Positions 35,506-44,500 of a stretch of DNA of 64,000 nt are shown here, in pieces. The position numbers and the translations under genes were made by a program. A model generated the notes under the pieces. The model saw nothing but the letters and a program-made list of their open reading frames with translations. It made no database searches and had not been told where the DNA came from. Origin of the DNA: an uncultured Porphyromonadaceae bacterium (GTDB lineage Bacteria > Bacteroidota > Bacteroidia > Bacteroidales > Muribaculaceae); NCBI GenBank assembly GCA_902495245.1, contig CABUWI010000001.1, positions 124,001-188,000 on the forward strand, written 5' to 3'. Within the stretch, counting starts at the first letter, position 1; each line of letters starts with the position of its first letter.

Positions 35506-35677
35506 TTATAATATGTGGGGTTGGTAATGTAATACGGCATCAGCCGTGCGGCACTTGTCCCGTGCCTTGTGGAATGTCCGGCTTGATAACCATGTCCGGC
35601 TTATCCGTGGAGTGAACTGAAAACCGCCAGCCCGTTCACTCCGCCATACAATCAATAAGAGGTCTGCAATCAGTTAG

Positions 35678-35765
35678 TACATCAATACGTCAATACATCA
35701 ATACATCAATACATCAATACGTCAGTATTTCCTTACGTCAGTACATCAATACATCAGTACGTTCA
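35678..35765. repeat. Tandem 8-bp iterons upstream of traA
   Basis: Eleven consecutive 8-base units start at 35678: eight match TACRTCAR exactly, one is TACATCAG, one (35726-35733) is degenerate, and the last (TACGTTCA) is partial. They lie 173 bases before the ParA-like start. Tandem short repeats beside parA and RHH genes resemble partition centromeres; a regulatory operator for the tra operon is the alternative. Confidence 0.75.
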
Positions 35766-35783
35766 TGCGTCTGACTGTTCAGC

Positions 35784-35845
35784 CATTCAGATGTTCATCC
35801 GGTCATACATCCGTATTTCCGTATGTTCAGGCATACATCTGAATG
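35784..35845. repeat. Inverted repeat in the traA-mobA region
   Basis: A perfect 10-base inverted repeat CATTCAGATG/CATCTGAATG (35784-35793 and 35836-35845) encloses a smaller CATAC/GTATG dyad and a direct repeat CCGTAT. The rest of 35506-36539 has no convincing gene; reading frames there lack any recognisable feature. Confidence 0.6.
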
Positions 35846-36463
35846 AACTGCCGTTGTGCCGACCTTCAATACACACAGAAACACATTCATTCATCTGTCC
35901 ACTCGTAAGGAAGTATGAACTTACTGCCATCATAATGACCGGATGGAGGTACAGCCGGAAGTCTGTTCATCTTTACTTTCATATTTATGTCCGCATGACC
36001 TTTCAGCCATAAGGATGACTTTCAGCACATCCTTCTTTCGGAGTGGATGACCGGCCGTTTGACTGACCGGAACTGCAATCATAACGACGGTCATTCAGAA
36101 AAAGATTTGTCGTTTTCCGAAAGTGCCGACGATTGCCGACCGATTGCCGGCGATTTCCACCCTCGGCAAACCAACCGCTCCCGATATTGTTACGCAGATA
36201 CACGCAACACATTCCTAAATCACGCTTTTCAGCCGCGCAGGAAGACCGCTTTTCCCCATTGCGATACTTTCCGATGGCTGATTATTCCCTCGATTCCGAT
36301 ATTCTACACACAGAACATTGGGATTTCATTGCAAGCGCACGGACACATTCACTTCATCTGATTTTTACCGATTTACGATGCCATCATTGGCATGGCAAGG
36401 TATGTTGACAGGCACTGTAAACCTTTCGGGTGCCTCTCAACCCTTGCCGGTAAACCGGGGAAA

Positions 36464-36486
36464 GTGTCCCTCCAAAGTCGGGACAC
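36464..36486 (+). promoter_or_regulatory. Candidate oriT inverted repeat upstream of mobA
   Basis: A perfect 7-base inverted repeat GTGTCCC/GGGACAC with a 9-base loop (36464-36470, 36480-36486), 53 bases before the mobA start. Relaxase origins usually hold such a dyad just 5' of the mob genes; the nick site cannot be placed from sequence alone. Confidence 0.45.
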
Positions 36487-36539
36487 CCATAGCCCAAGAC
36501 TGCGCTCCGCAGATATTTTATTTTGTCAAATCAACGGAT

Positions 36540-36965
36540 ATGACGCAAAATTCTAACCGTGGCGGACGGCCGCATAAGATTAACCCTGCGGTGTTCAGAT
36601 ATGTAGTGCGCCTTGACGCTAAAGAAAACGAGGTGTTCATGTCGATGTTTGAGAAGACTCAAGCGTTGAACAAAGCAGCTTTTATAAAGGGGGTGTTATT
36701 TAACACTCCATTTAAGGTTTTCTATATGGACGAGAATACACGGGTGTTCATAGATAAACTCTCCTCCCTTAATTCCCTATACCGCACCGTCGGCATAGAA
36801 TACGCCTTGATCGTAAAGACGCTGCGTGAGAATTTCAACGAGAAAAAGGCGATGAAAGCCCTGTATAATCTGGAACAGAAGACCACCGAGCTGGTAAAAA
36901 TCAGCATGGAGATAGTCTCTCTGGCCCGGCAATTCGATGAAGCATGGTCGCAAAAATCTCGTTAG
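36540..36965 (+). CDS. mobA: MobA-like relaxosome accessory protein
   Basis: A 141-residue protein with ATG at 36540 (MTQNSNRGGRP), preferred over longer upstream readings because conserved character begins there. RGGRPHKINPAVFRYVVRLDAKE looks like a ribbon strand before helices, as in MobC/MobA-type RHH relaxosome proteins. The C-terminal half is helical. It overlaps the relaxase gene by 22 bases. It likely binds oriT and helps the relaxase. Confidence 0.8.
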   Translation: MTQNSNRGGRPHKINPAVFRYVVRLDAKENEVFMSMFEKTQALNKAAFIKGVLFNTPFKVFYMDENTRVFIDKLSSLNSLYRTVGIEYALIVKTLRENFNEKKAMKALYNLEQKTTELVKISMEIVSLARQFDEAWSQKSR

Positions 36966-38308
36966 GCAACTCCCTTTACGGCGCAATCTGCTACAACGGG
37001 GAGAAAATCAACAAGGAAAAAGGCCGGTTGCTCGACACCAATAAAATATATAATGACGGTTCCGGCACGGTGAACATCCACCGTGTATATGAGGACTTCA
37101 TGCGCTGGATGCCTTCGCATACGAAGACCGAGAGACCGATGATGCACATTTCCCTCAATCCGCATCCCGACGACCGTCTGAGCGACACCGACTATACGGC
37201 ACTGGCCCACGAGTATATGCAGAAAATGGGTCTGGGAGATATGCCTTATCTGATTTTCAAACACATGGACATCGACAGGCACCATATCCATATAGTAGCC
37301 CTCCGCGTGGGGACTGACGGCAAGGCCGTATCCGATAGAAACAACTTCTACCGAAGCAAGGATATATGCCGGGAGCTGGAGAGGAAATACAATCTTCATA
37401 CAGCTGAGCGTCAGAGAATCACTCCCGATATGCCCATCAGGAAAATCGACCCTTCCGGCGACATCAAGCGGCAGATAGCCAACACGGTCAAAATGGTAGG
37501 TATGCGCTACCGGTTCCAGACCATCGGCGAGTATAACGCCATACTCGGTCTGTATAATATAAGGTGTGAGCAGACCGACGGCAGGGTTAATGGACGAGAG
37601 TATCACGGTCTTGTATATTTCGCCACTGACGATAACGGCAATACAATAGCATCGCCGTTCAAGGCGTCGCGCCTCGGCAAGTTCGCCAGCCGCGCGGCGA
37701 TAGACGGACGAATGGAGCGGGCGAAAGACCACATCGACATTCGTCCGACCAAGCAAGCTGTATCGGAGGCAATGGCTGAATCTTCGGGCAAGGATGATTT
37801 CATCGCCAAGCTCAAAGAGAAGAACATCGACCTTATCCTGCGCCATACCGATACCGGGCGCATATATGGGGCGACATTCATAGACCACAATACAAGGACT
37901 GTCCTTAACGGTTCGCGTCTGGGCAGACAGTTCTCCGCCAACGCTCTTGAACAGTGGTTCACAGCCGGAGAAAGACCTTCGGTTATACCCGTTCAGACGA
38001 ATACCGAGCCGGGACAACCGCAACCAGATACTCAACAACCCGGTTCTGGTAATTCCCAATCCAATCCGGCAGGGCAACAGACAGCAGGAGGCACGGGAAC
38101 ATCCGGAACATCGCAGGGTCAACCGTCCGGTCAAGGTCAGTCGCAACAGCAATTCCGACAGGGCAATTCATCCCCTTACGACGATATGCCATCTATTCCC
38201 GGTCTTGACCTTTTCCATACCGGACCCGGATTCGATGCGGAGGAGGAAGCCTTCTACCGCGCCATGCAGCGGCGTAAGAAGAAAAAACGCCGTGGCCCCA
38301 AACTGTAA
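36944..38308 (+). CDS. mobB: MobB relaxase (MobP/relaxase-mobilization nuclease)
   Basis: A 454-residue protein. The relaxase domain (about 1-320) has MDIDRHHIHIVALRV near residues 104-118, the metal-binding His cluster of relaxases, and the early SLYGAICYNGEK block seen in Bacteroides MobB. The tail (about 345-425) is a Gln/Pro/Gly-rich disordered linker, then basic residues. It nicks oriT and pilots the DNA strand into the recipient. It overlaps mobA by 22 bases. Confidence 0.92.
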   Translation: MVAKISLGNSLYGAICYNGEKINKEKGRLLDTNKIYNDGSGTVNIHRVYEDFMRWMPSHTKTERPMMHISLNPHPDDRLSDTDYTALAHEYMQKMGLGDMPYLIFKHMDIDRHHIHIVALRVGTDGKAVSDRNNFYRSKDICRELERKYNLHTAERQRITPDMPIRKIDPSGDIKRQIANTVKMVGMRYRFQTIGEYNAILGLYNIRCEQTDGRVNGREYHGLVYFATDDNGNTIASPFKASRLGKFASRAAIDGRMERAKDHIDIRPTKQAVSEAMAESSGKDDFIAKLKEKNIDLILRHTDTGRIYGATFIDHNTRTVLNGSRLGRQFSANALEQWFTAGERPSVIPVQTNTEPGQPQPDTQQPGSGNSQSNPAGQQTAGGTGTSGTSQGQPSGQGQSQQQFRQGNSSPYDDMPSIPGLDLFHTGPGFDAEEEAFYRAMQRRKKKKRRGPKL

Positions 38309-38333
38309 TTTTCAACTTTAATTTCAATATATT

Positions 38334-40334
38334 ATGAGCCAACAGGAAGACGACCTCCGGGCGTTAGCCAAAATAATGGATTTCATGCGCGGCATAAGTT
38401 TTGTGCTTGTAGCCGCGAATATGCTGTGGTTCACAGGCATAAAGACCGTGGAAAGCGGCTGGTTCTATTCCACCGCATACAAGATACTGAACAATCTGGA
38501 CAATGCCTGCGGGCTGTTCCACAATCCCAATAATGCAAAATGGTTCGCGCTTCTCCTTTTGGCCCTTTCTTGTTTCGGCACGAAAGGTGTCAAGAAAGAG
38601 AGCATCAGGTGGAAACATATAATAATCGCCATCACCGCAGGTATGTTCCTCTATTTCGGATGCTGGTGGATGCCGGCAAAGGAATGGCTTTACTCCTATA
38701 TAATATGTACCGTCACGGGATATGTGGCATTGCTGTTCGGTGGTGTGTGGATGGGACGTATGCTGAAAGGCAACCTGATGGACGACCGTTTCAACAACGA
38801 GAATGAATCGTTCATGCAGGAGACGGAGCTGAAGGCAAACGACTATTCCGTGAATCTCCCCACACGTTTCTACTACAACAAACGGTGGAACAAGGGATGG
38901 ATAAACGTGGTAAACCCGTTCCGTGCCACAATCGTCCTCGGCACTCCCGGTTCCGGCAAGTCATACGCCGTGGTTAACAACTATATAAAACAGTGTATAG
39001 AAAAGGGTTACAGCGCCTATATCTATGACTTCAAGTTTCCGGACCTGTCGGTGATAGCAATGAATCATCTGAACGCACATACGGAAAAATACAAGGGTGT
39101 TATGCCTGAGTTCCGTGTGATCAACTTCGACGACCCGATGCGCTCACACCGGTGCAACCCGATTGCCCCGGAGTTTATGACCGACATTTCCGACGCATAC
39201 GAATCGGCATACACCATAATGCTCAACCTTAACAAAACTTGGGTGAGCAAACAGGGCGATTTCTTTGTGGAATCCCCGATAATATTGCTTGCCGCAATAA
39301 TCTGGTTTCTGCGCATTTACAAGGACGGCAAATATTGCACCTTCCCCCATGCGATTGAGTTTCTATGCCGCCCATACGAGGATATTTTTCCGATTCTCAC
39401 ATCATATCCCGAACTTGAAAACTACCTTTCCCCGTTCATGGACGCTTGGCTCGGCGGGGCGCAGGAGCAGCTTCAAGGCCAGATTGCGTCGGCGAAAATC
39501 CCTCTGACGAGGATGATTTCCCCACAGCTATACTGGGTAATGTCGGACAGCGAGTTCTCCCTTGACATAAACAATCCTGAACATCCGAAGATACTGTGTG
39601 TGGGCAACAATCCCGACCGTCAGAACATCTACGGCGCGGCGCTCGGCCTTTACAACTCCCGCATCGTAAAGCTCATCAACAAGAAGAACAGGCTCAAATC
39701 AGCCGTCATAATAGATGAATTGCCGACGATATATTTCAAGGGACTCGATAATTTGATCGCCACCGCGCGAAGCAACAAGGTTGCCGTCTGTCTCGGCTTT
39801 CAGGATTTCTCGCAGCTCAAACGCGACTATGGCGACAAGGAGGCGGCTGTGGTGATGAACACCGTCGGCAATATCTTTTCCGGGCAAGTCGTCGGCGAGA
39901 CCGCCAAGACGCTATCGGAGCGGTTCGGAAAGGTATTGCAGAAGCGTCAGTCGGTGTCTATAAACCGACAGGATGTGAGTCATTCCTTCAATACCCAGAT
40001 GGACAGTCTGATTCCTCCCAGCAAAATCTCGACTCTCACGCAGGGTATGTTTGTGGGAGCCGTCAGCGACAATTTTGACGAGCGCATTGACCAGAAAATT
40101 TTTCATGCCGAGATAGTGGTTGACAACGACAAGGTCAAGGCGGAGACCGCGCGATATGCGGAGATTCCGGTCATAAACCCCTTCATAGACAAGGCGACCG
40201 GGGAGTGCGTGATGCAGCGTACCATACAGGACAATTACGACGGCATCAAGAAACAGGTCAAGAAAATCGTTTTCGACGAGATACGCCGTATCGCCGCGGA
40301 CCCGCTGTTGAAGCATCTTCTTAAACGCCGCTGA
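38334..40334 (+). CDS. mobC: Type IV coupling protein (VirD4/TraG-like, MobC)
   Basis: A 666-residue protein with N-terminal membrane helices (first about 150 residues) and the VirD4 ATPase: Walker A GTPGSGKSYAVVN (about 203-215), Walker B region SAVIIDELPTIYFKG, followed by NKVAVCLGFQDFSQL. It brings the relaxase-DNA complex to the channel. It lies 25 bases after mobB; a long hairpin follows its stop by 15 bases. Confidence 0.93.
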   Translation: MSQQEDDLRALAKIMDFMRGISFVLVAANMLWFTGIKTVESGWFYSTAYKILNNLDNACGLFHNPNNAKWFALLLLALSCFGTKGVKKESIRWKHIIIAITAGMFLYFGCWWMPAKEWLYSYIICTVTGYVALLFGGVWMGRMLKGNLMDDRFNNENESFMQETELKANDYSVNLPTRFYYNKRWNKGWINVVNPFRATIVLGTPGSGKSYAVVNNYIKQCIEKGYSAYIYDFKFPDLSVIAMNHLNAHTEKYKGVMPEFRVINFDDPMRSHRCNPIAPEFMTDISDAYESAYTIMLNLNKTWVSKQGDFFVESPIILLAAIIWFLRIYKDGKYCTFPHAIEFLCRPYEDIFPILTSYPELENYLSPFMDAWLGGAQEQLQGQIASAKIPLTRMISPQLYWVMSDSEFSLDINNPEHPKILCVGNNPDRQNIYGAALGLYNSRIVKLINKKNRLKSAVIIDELPTIYFKGLDNLIATARSNKVAVCLGFQDFSQLKRDYGDKEAAVVMNTVGNIFSGQVVGETAKTLSERFGKVLQKRQSVSINRQDVSHSFNTQMDSLIPPSKISTLTQGMFVGAVSDNFDERIDQKIFHAEIVVDNDKVKAETARYAEIPVINPFIDKATGECVMQRTIQDNYDGIKKQVKKIVFDEIRRIAADPLLKHLLKRR

Positions 40335-40349
40335 TTCGTCAGCGGACAT

Positions 40350-40397
40350 TATATTTTCGGCGGAAATGTACCATGTTACATTTTCGCCGAAAATATA
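40350..40397 (+). terminator. Long hairpin after the mob operon
   Basis: A 21-bp, almost perfect stem (TATATTTTCGGCGGAAATGTA against TACATTTTCGCCGAAAATATA, one G-U) with a 6-base loop. It lies between the coupling-protein stop and the DUF3800 promoter. Termination is the simplest role; the symmetry allows it on both strands. Confidence 0.6.
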
Positions 40398-40438
40398 TTT
40401 GTAAATACCGAAGCCATACGACATTGCCGCTTTTTTAT

Positions 40439-40446
40439 TAACTTTG
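40439..40446 (+). promoter_or_regulatory. -7 element of the DUF3800 gene
   Basis: TAACTTTG (TAnnTTTG). The ATG at 40456 lies only 10 bases beyond it, so the transcript would start at or very near the start codon, giving a leaderless or almost leaderless message. Confidence 0.55.
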
Positions 40447-40455
40447 TGGATTATT

Positions 40456-41214
40456 ATGGAGATTGAACAAAGAAGGAAACACTATACGCTGTTCATAGAC
40501 GAGTGCGGCGACCCGAATCTGGAAAAGTACGACAGGACTTTCCCGATGTTCACTTTATGCGGCATCCTCGTGTCATCGGATAAACTGAAATGGCTGGAGA
40601 CTGAAATCAACAATCTGAAAAGGGAACTTTGGCAGGACGAGAGCGTCATTTTCCATTCCAGAGAAATCAGGAATCACAGTCGCGCTTTCGTCAACCTGCT
40701 TGACACGACCGTCAAAGAACGGTTTTATGAACGCATAAATGAGATACTCGGCACCGAAGACATCTATGTGATAGTTTGCTGCTGCATACTGAAAGAGCCG
40801 TTTGTAGAAAGATTCAATACCGGGGAGGATGTATATGGTCTTTCACTCAAATATCTGATTGAACGTGCCATTTTTCACATGGATGACTGCGATAACGGAA
40901 ACTGCAAGCTGTCAATAGTTGTCGAGCGCCGGAATCCAAATCAAAACCAGATGCTGTTGAAATATTACAACGGACTGCGTGTAACAGGCACCAAATGGAT
41001 AACACCGGAGCGGCTTACGGACCGAATCAAGAACTTCAAGTTCCAGTACAAAGCCGACAATATCATCGGATTGCAGGTTGCCGACCTCATTGCATATCCC
41101 ATAAGCCGGTATGTGCTTAATCCCGAAAGATCGAATCCGGCATTTCAGGTAATCGCCAAGCATATATACACCTACAAAGGGGCGAGATTAGGATTCAAGA
41201 TAATACCCCATTAA
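40456..41214 (+). CDS. DUF3800 domain protein
   Basis: A 252-residue protein. TLFIDECGDPN (near the N-terminus) and LQVADLIAYPISRYV (near 210-225), together with HSREIRNH, are hallmarks of DUF3800, which is thought to have an RNase H-like fold with acidic metal ligands. I chose ATG 40456 because an upstream in-frame start at 40444 lies inside the promoter element. DUF3800 genes occur often in mobile elements and near defence genes, role not settled. It stands alone, flanked by the mob hairpin and an sRNA candidate. Confidence 0.8.
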   Translation: MEIEQRRKHYTLFIDECGDPNLEKYDRTFPMFTLCGILVSSDKLKWLETEINNLKRELWQDESVIFHSREIRNHSRAFVNLLDTTVKERFYERINEILGTEDIYVIVCCCILKEPFVERFNTGEDVYGLSLKYLIERAIFHMDDCDNGNCKLSIVVERRNPNQNQMLLKYYNGLRVTGTKWITPERLTDRIKNFKFQYKADNIIGLQVADLIAYPISRYVLNPERSNPAFQVIAKHIYTYKGARLGFKIIPH

Positions 41215-41256
41215 CCCTCTCCATTAAAACTTTTTCTCCGAAAAATGCGTTAGTTA

Positions 41257-41288
41257 TTTGTGGGATAAAGATTTTATTCTTAACTTTG
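41257..41288 (+). promoter_or_regulatory. Bacteroidetes promoter of an sRNA candidate
   Basis: TTTG (41257-41260), exactly 20 bases, then TAACTTTG (41281-41288): a full match to the Bacteroidetes -33/-7 consensus. No ORF with support starts behind it on the + strand. Confidence 0.7.
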
Positions 41289-41293
41289 TATCC

Positions 41294-41400
41294 ACAAAGG
41301 GTAGTTTCCTCTTTAACGAAATACTTCGAGTGCGAAAGCAACGATTTTAGAAACCGACAGTAGTCGATTGGAAAGAGCGGCTCATCGCCGCTCTTTTTTC
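41294..41400 (+). ncRNA. Candidate small RNA with own promoter and terminator
   Basis: About 105 bases from the inferred start to the T run. The end is a 9-bp stem AAGAGCGGC/GCCGCTCTT (41373-41381, 41387-41395) followed by T residues. The body has short stems, for example CCGACAG and CGATTGG regions. It lies between the DUF3800 gene and the end of the large methylase gene. CTnDOT encodes an sRNA (RteR) that lowers tra expression; a similar job here is only a thought, with no sequence match claimed. Confidence 0.6.
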
Positions 41401-41421
41401 ATCCTCAATAAGACACAATAA

Positions 41422-41460
41422 GCTCCTCAGGCGAGTCGTAAGACAGCATACTTGAGGAGC
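41422..41460. other. Hairpin between sRNA candidate and methylase gene
   Basis: Inverted repeat GCTCCTCA/TGAGGAGC (41422-41429 and 41453-41460) with a 23-base loop. It is one of three consecutive hairpins in 41373-41512. Confidence 0.5.
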
Positions 41461-41478
41461 GTTCTTCATTTTATAAGG

Positions 41479-41512
41479 CAGGGAGCATATCGGATTGACC
41501 GTATGCTCCCTG
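41479..41512 (-). terminator. Terminator of the methylase/helicase gene
   Basis: A perfect 11-bp stem CAGGGAGCATA/TATGCTCCCTG begins 6 bases beyond the stop of the large - strand gene; a short AT-rich stretch follows. Confidence 0.6.
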
Positions 41513-41518
41513 TCTTTC

Positions 41519-44500
41519 TTACATCCTTCTTCCGGCGTGCCTCGGTAGTCCGGTATCCGGCGCGGCACTGAATCTGCGCGGAACAGAATAATCTGTGGCC
41601 GGTTCCGCGACCATACTCTTTTTTACATCTTCCGATTGAGAAGGCGCATCGACCGTCTGCTCGGCGGCCTGGCTGTTTTCAACGCCATCTTTCTCATCAT
41701 GCTTTGGCGCAAGTTCAGCCGTAATCTTACGGTCGAGCGCGGCAAGTTCGGATTTGAGCTGCTTCAGTTCATCCTCCTTGCCCCACGGCTTAGAGATAAT
41801 GGCTTCGAGCTGGGGAATGTCGGCTTTCAGTTTGGCTGTCCGTTCCTCATACTGTGCGATGATGCCCGGTATTTTCTCCAGAGCGTTGACGAAATTCATG
41901 CAGGCGGCATGGGTGTCGGACATGGCGATAAAGCCGTTGTTGAACTTGTATTTATAGTTGCCTTCGACAACAAAACGGTTCTGAACAGTCTCTTTCCCGT
42001 CCACGAGGTTACGCTCCGAGATAATGGAAATCGGAAAGCCATAGACCTCGCCGATACGCTGATACTGTCCGTGCGTGTCGGTACGTTGCGCCAGCCCTTG
42101 CAGGTGGATGCCCATATTCTTCTCATCGGACAGGTTGCAGGTGTCGATGGTGAGATTGTTCAGGGGATTGCCGTCCTTGTCTCTCCTGACAACGGACTCG
42201 TAACGGGTAACATCAGCCTTCATCCTCTCGATTGCCGCCTCGTTGTTGGCAATGTCGTGGGTGACTGTCTGATAACGGAATCTGGAATCGGATATCCCCT
42301 TATTATGCGCTTTGCGACCGCTTTCAAGTGCCGCTATGCGCTTTTCGAGCTTCGCCTTTTCCAACAGGTCTGTGTTACCGGACAGAATTGCCATATACTC
42401 CGAAAAGTTCATGCCGTTCTTCTCGTCCATCGCGCCCTCGTCGATGGTTCGCGCGCCGAGCGCGCCGGATTTGAGCTGGGCAATGAAGGTAGCCTTGCAG
42501 TGAAGAAGATTGAACTTGTAGGAGTCCAGAGATTTCTCAACCGCATAGATTATCACATCCACCTTGTTGTCGGCATAAAGTTTGGCTACCTCGTTACCGG
42601 CACGGATAGCGCGGCCTTCACGCTGCTCCAGATCGCTTGGGCGCCAGGGACATTCCAGCTCATGAACCGCTACTGCCCGGCGTTGAGCGTTTACACCTGT
42701 TCCGAGCATACTTGTCGAACCGAACAGAACACGGACATCGCCGTCATTCATAGCCTGAATGACAGCCTTTCTACTGCGCTCTGTCTTACACTCCTGTATA
42801 AAGCGTATTTCATGCGCCGGAATACCGTAGTCTTCAATCAGTTTTCGCTTGATTTCAGAATAGATATTCCATTCACCGGGTTTATATGTCGATAAATCGC
42901 TGAATACGAACTGTGTGCCGCGCTGTGCGTCATATTTGTGATAATATTCCGCTATCATACGGGCGCAGTGGCTGGCCTTGTTATTTGGGTCATCGCCATA
43001 TTCAGGGTCAATCATACGCATATCAAGTGACATCTTACGGGCATAGTCCGTGGCGATAAGCATCTTCGCCTTCTCCTCGGTTTCAGACAACGGCGCTCTG
43101 CCGAGAATTGTGGCATTGCCGGTTTTGGCAAATTCCATCAGCTTCTGTATGAACTCTTCCTGCGCCGGGGTCGGAGGAATATTGTGGAGTATCTCATGCT
43201 TATGCGGACGGTCAACCCCCACATCCTCCGCCGTGCGATAGTCTGTTATCTCGTTGTAGAACGCAGCCAACTCCGGCACCTTGATAAAGTATCTGAAACG
43301 CTCCTTCGTAACAATATTGTTCGTAACATTGAACTCGAAGTCCGTGGTCTTCTTGGCAAAGATTGCGGCCCACGCATCGAAGCACCGGATTTCCTGCCTT
43401 TCAAGTTCATTCGGACGCAGATACTTGAACAAAAGATACAACTCGGTAAGCGAGTTACTGATTGTAGTACCAGACAGGAATGTCGCTCCGAGGTCTTTGC
43501 CCGTGCGCTCCTGAATTGTGCGTATCGCATACAACAGATTGAGCGCCCTCTGGCTTCCCTCACTGTTGCCCAACCCTGCCACACGGTCATGTCTGGTATT
43601 GAACATGAGATTCTTAAAGTTCTGTGATTCATCAATATAGATATGGTCTATACCCATCTGCCTGAAATCCACGACACTGTCCTTGTTCTGTTCCATCTGA
43701 TATTGGATGGTTGCAATCTTGGCGGTAAGGTTCTCCTTCCGCTTGATAAGACCTTTGAGCATACCACGCGACACATCATGCCCTTGTTGCTTCACCACTT
43801 CGAGATTTTCCTCAACCGTGTCAAGTTCAGCCTGAAGAATCTGCTGCTGCATTTCCGGCGACTGCGGTATCTTCCCGAACTGGTCATGCGACATTATGAT
43901 GCAGTCATAGTCGTTGTTCTTTATCCGGTTGAAGAAATTGACGCGGTTGTCAGCCTTGAAACTCTTTTCATCGGCATAAAGAATCCTTGCATTGGGGTAA
44001 GCGGTCTGATAGGTCATGGCGATTTCCGCAACATTCGCCTTCATCCCGATAATCATGGGCTTGTGGGCGAGGCCGAGGCGTTTCATTTCATGGGCTGCCA
44101 TGCACATTATCAGCGTCTTGCCTGTACCAACCTGATGATCGCATATTCCGCCGCCGTTCTGCAAGAGCATCCACACACAGTCCTTCTGCGACTGATAAAT
44201 GGAACTGATGCCATAACGGTCTCCGAGCATCCTCATGTTCAGATCAGGAAATGTCTGATGGCTTCCGTCATATTGGGGTCTGACGAAACAGTTGAATTTG
44301 TCGTTATACAGCTCCACTAACCGTTCCTTGAACTCCGGAGATTGAGCCTCCAGCCATTCGGAGAATCCGTTGCGGATTTCATCTATCTTGGTATTGGCAA
44401 GCTGTATCGCCTCGCTGTCCGGCACCTTTATGTCATGTCCGTCGTCATCCTTTCCGATAGACTTCTTTATGTCGGGTACTGTATTGTGCAGGGCGTGTCT

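Noticed and set aside
35678..35765. Possible CRISPR array
   Set aside because: Units are 8 bases, adjacent, without spacers, and no cas gene is in the window.
36962..38152. Long - strand ORF of 396 residues
   Set aside because: It is antisense to the relaxase gene, whose motifs are clear; it has no recognisable domain of its own.
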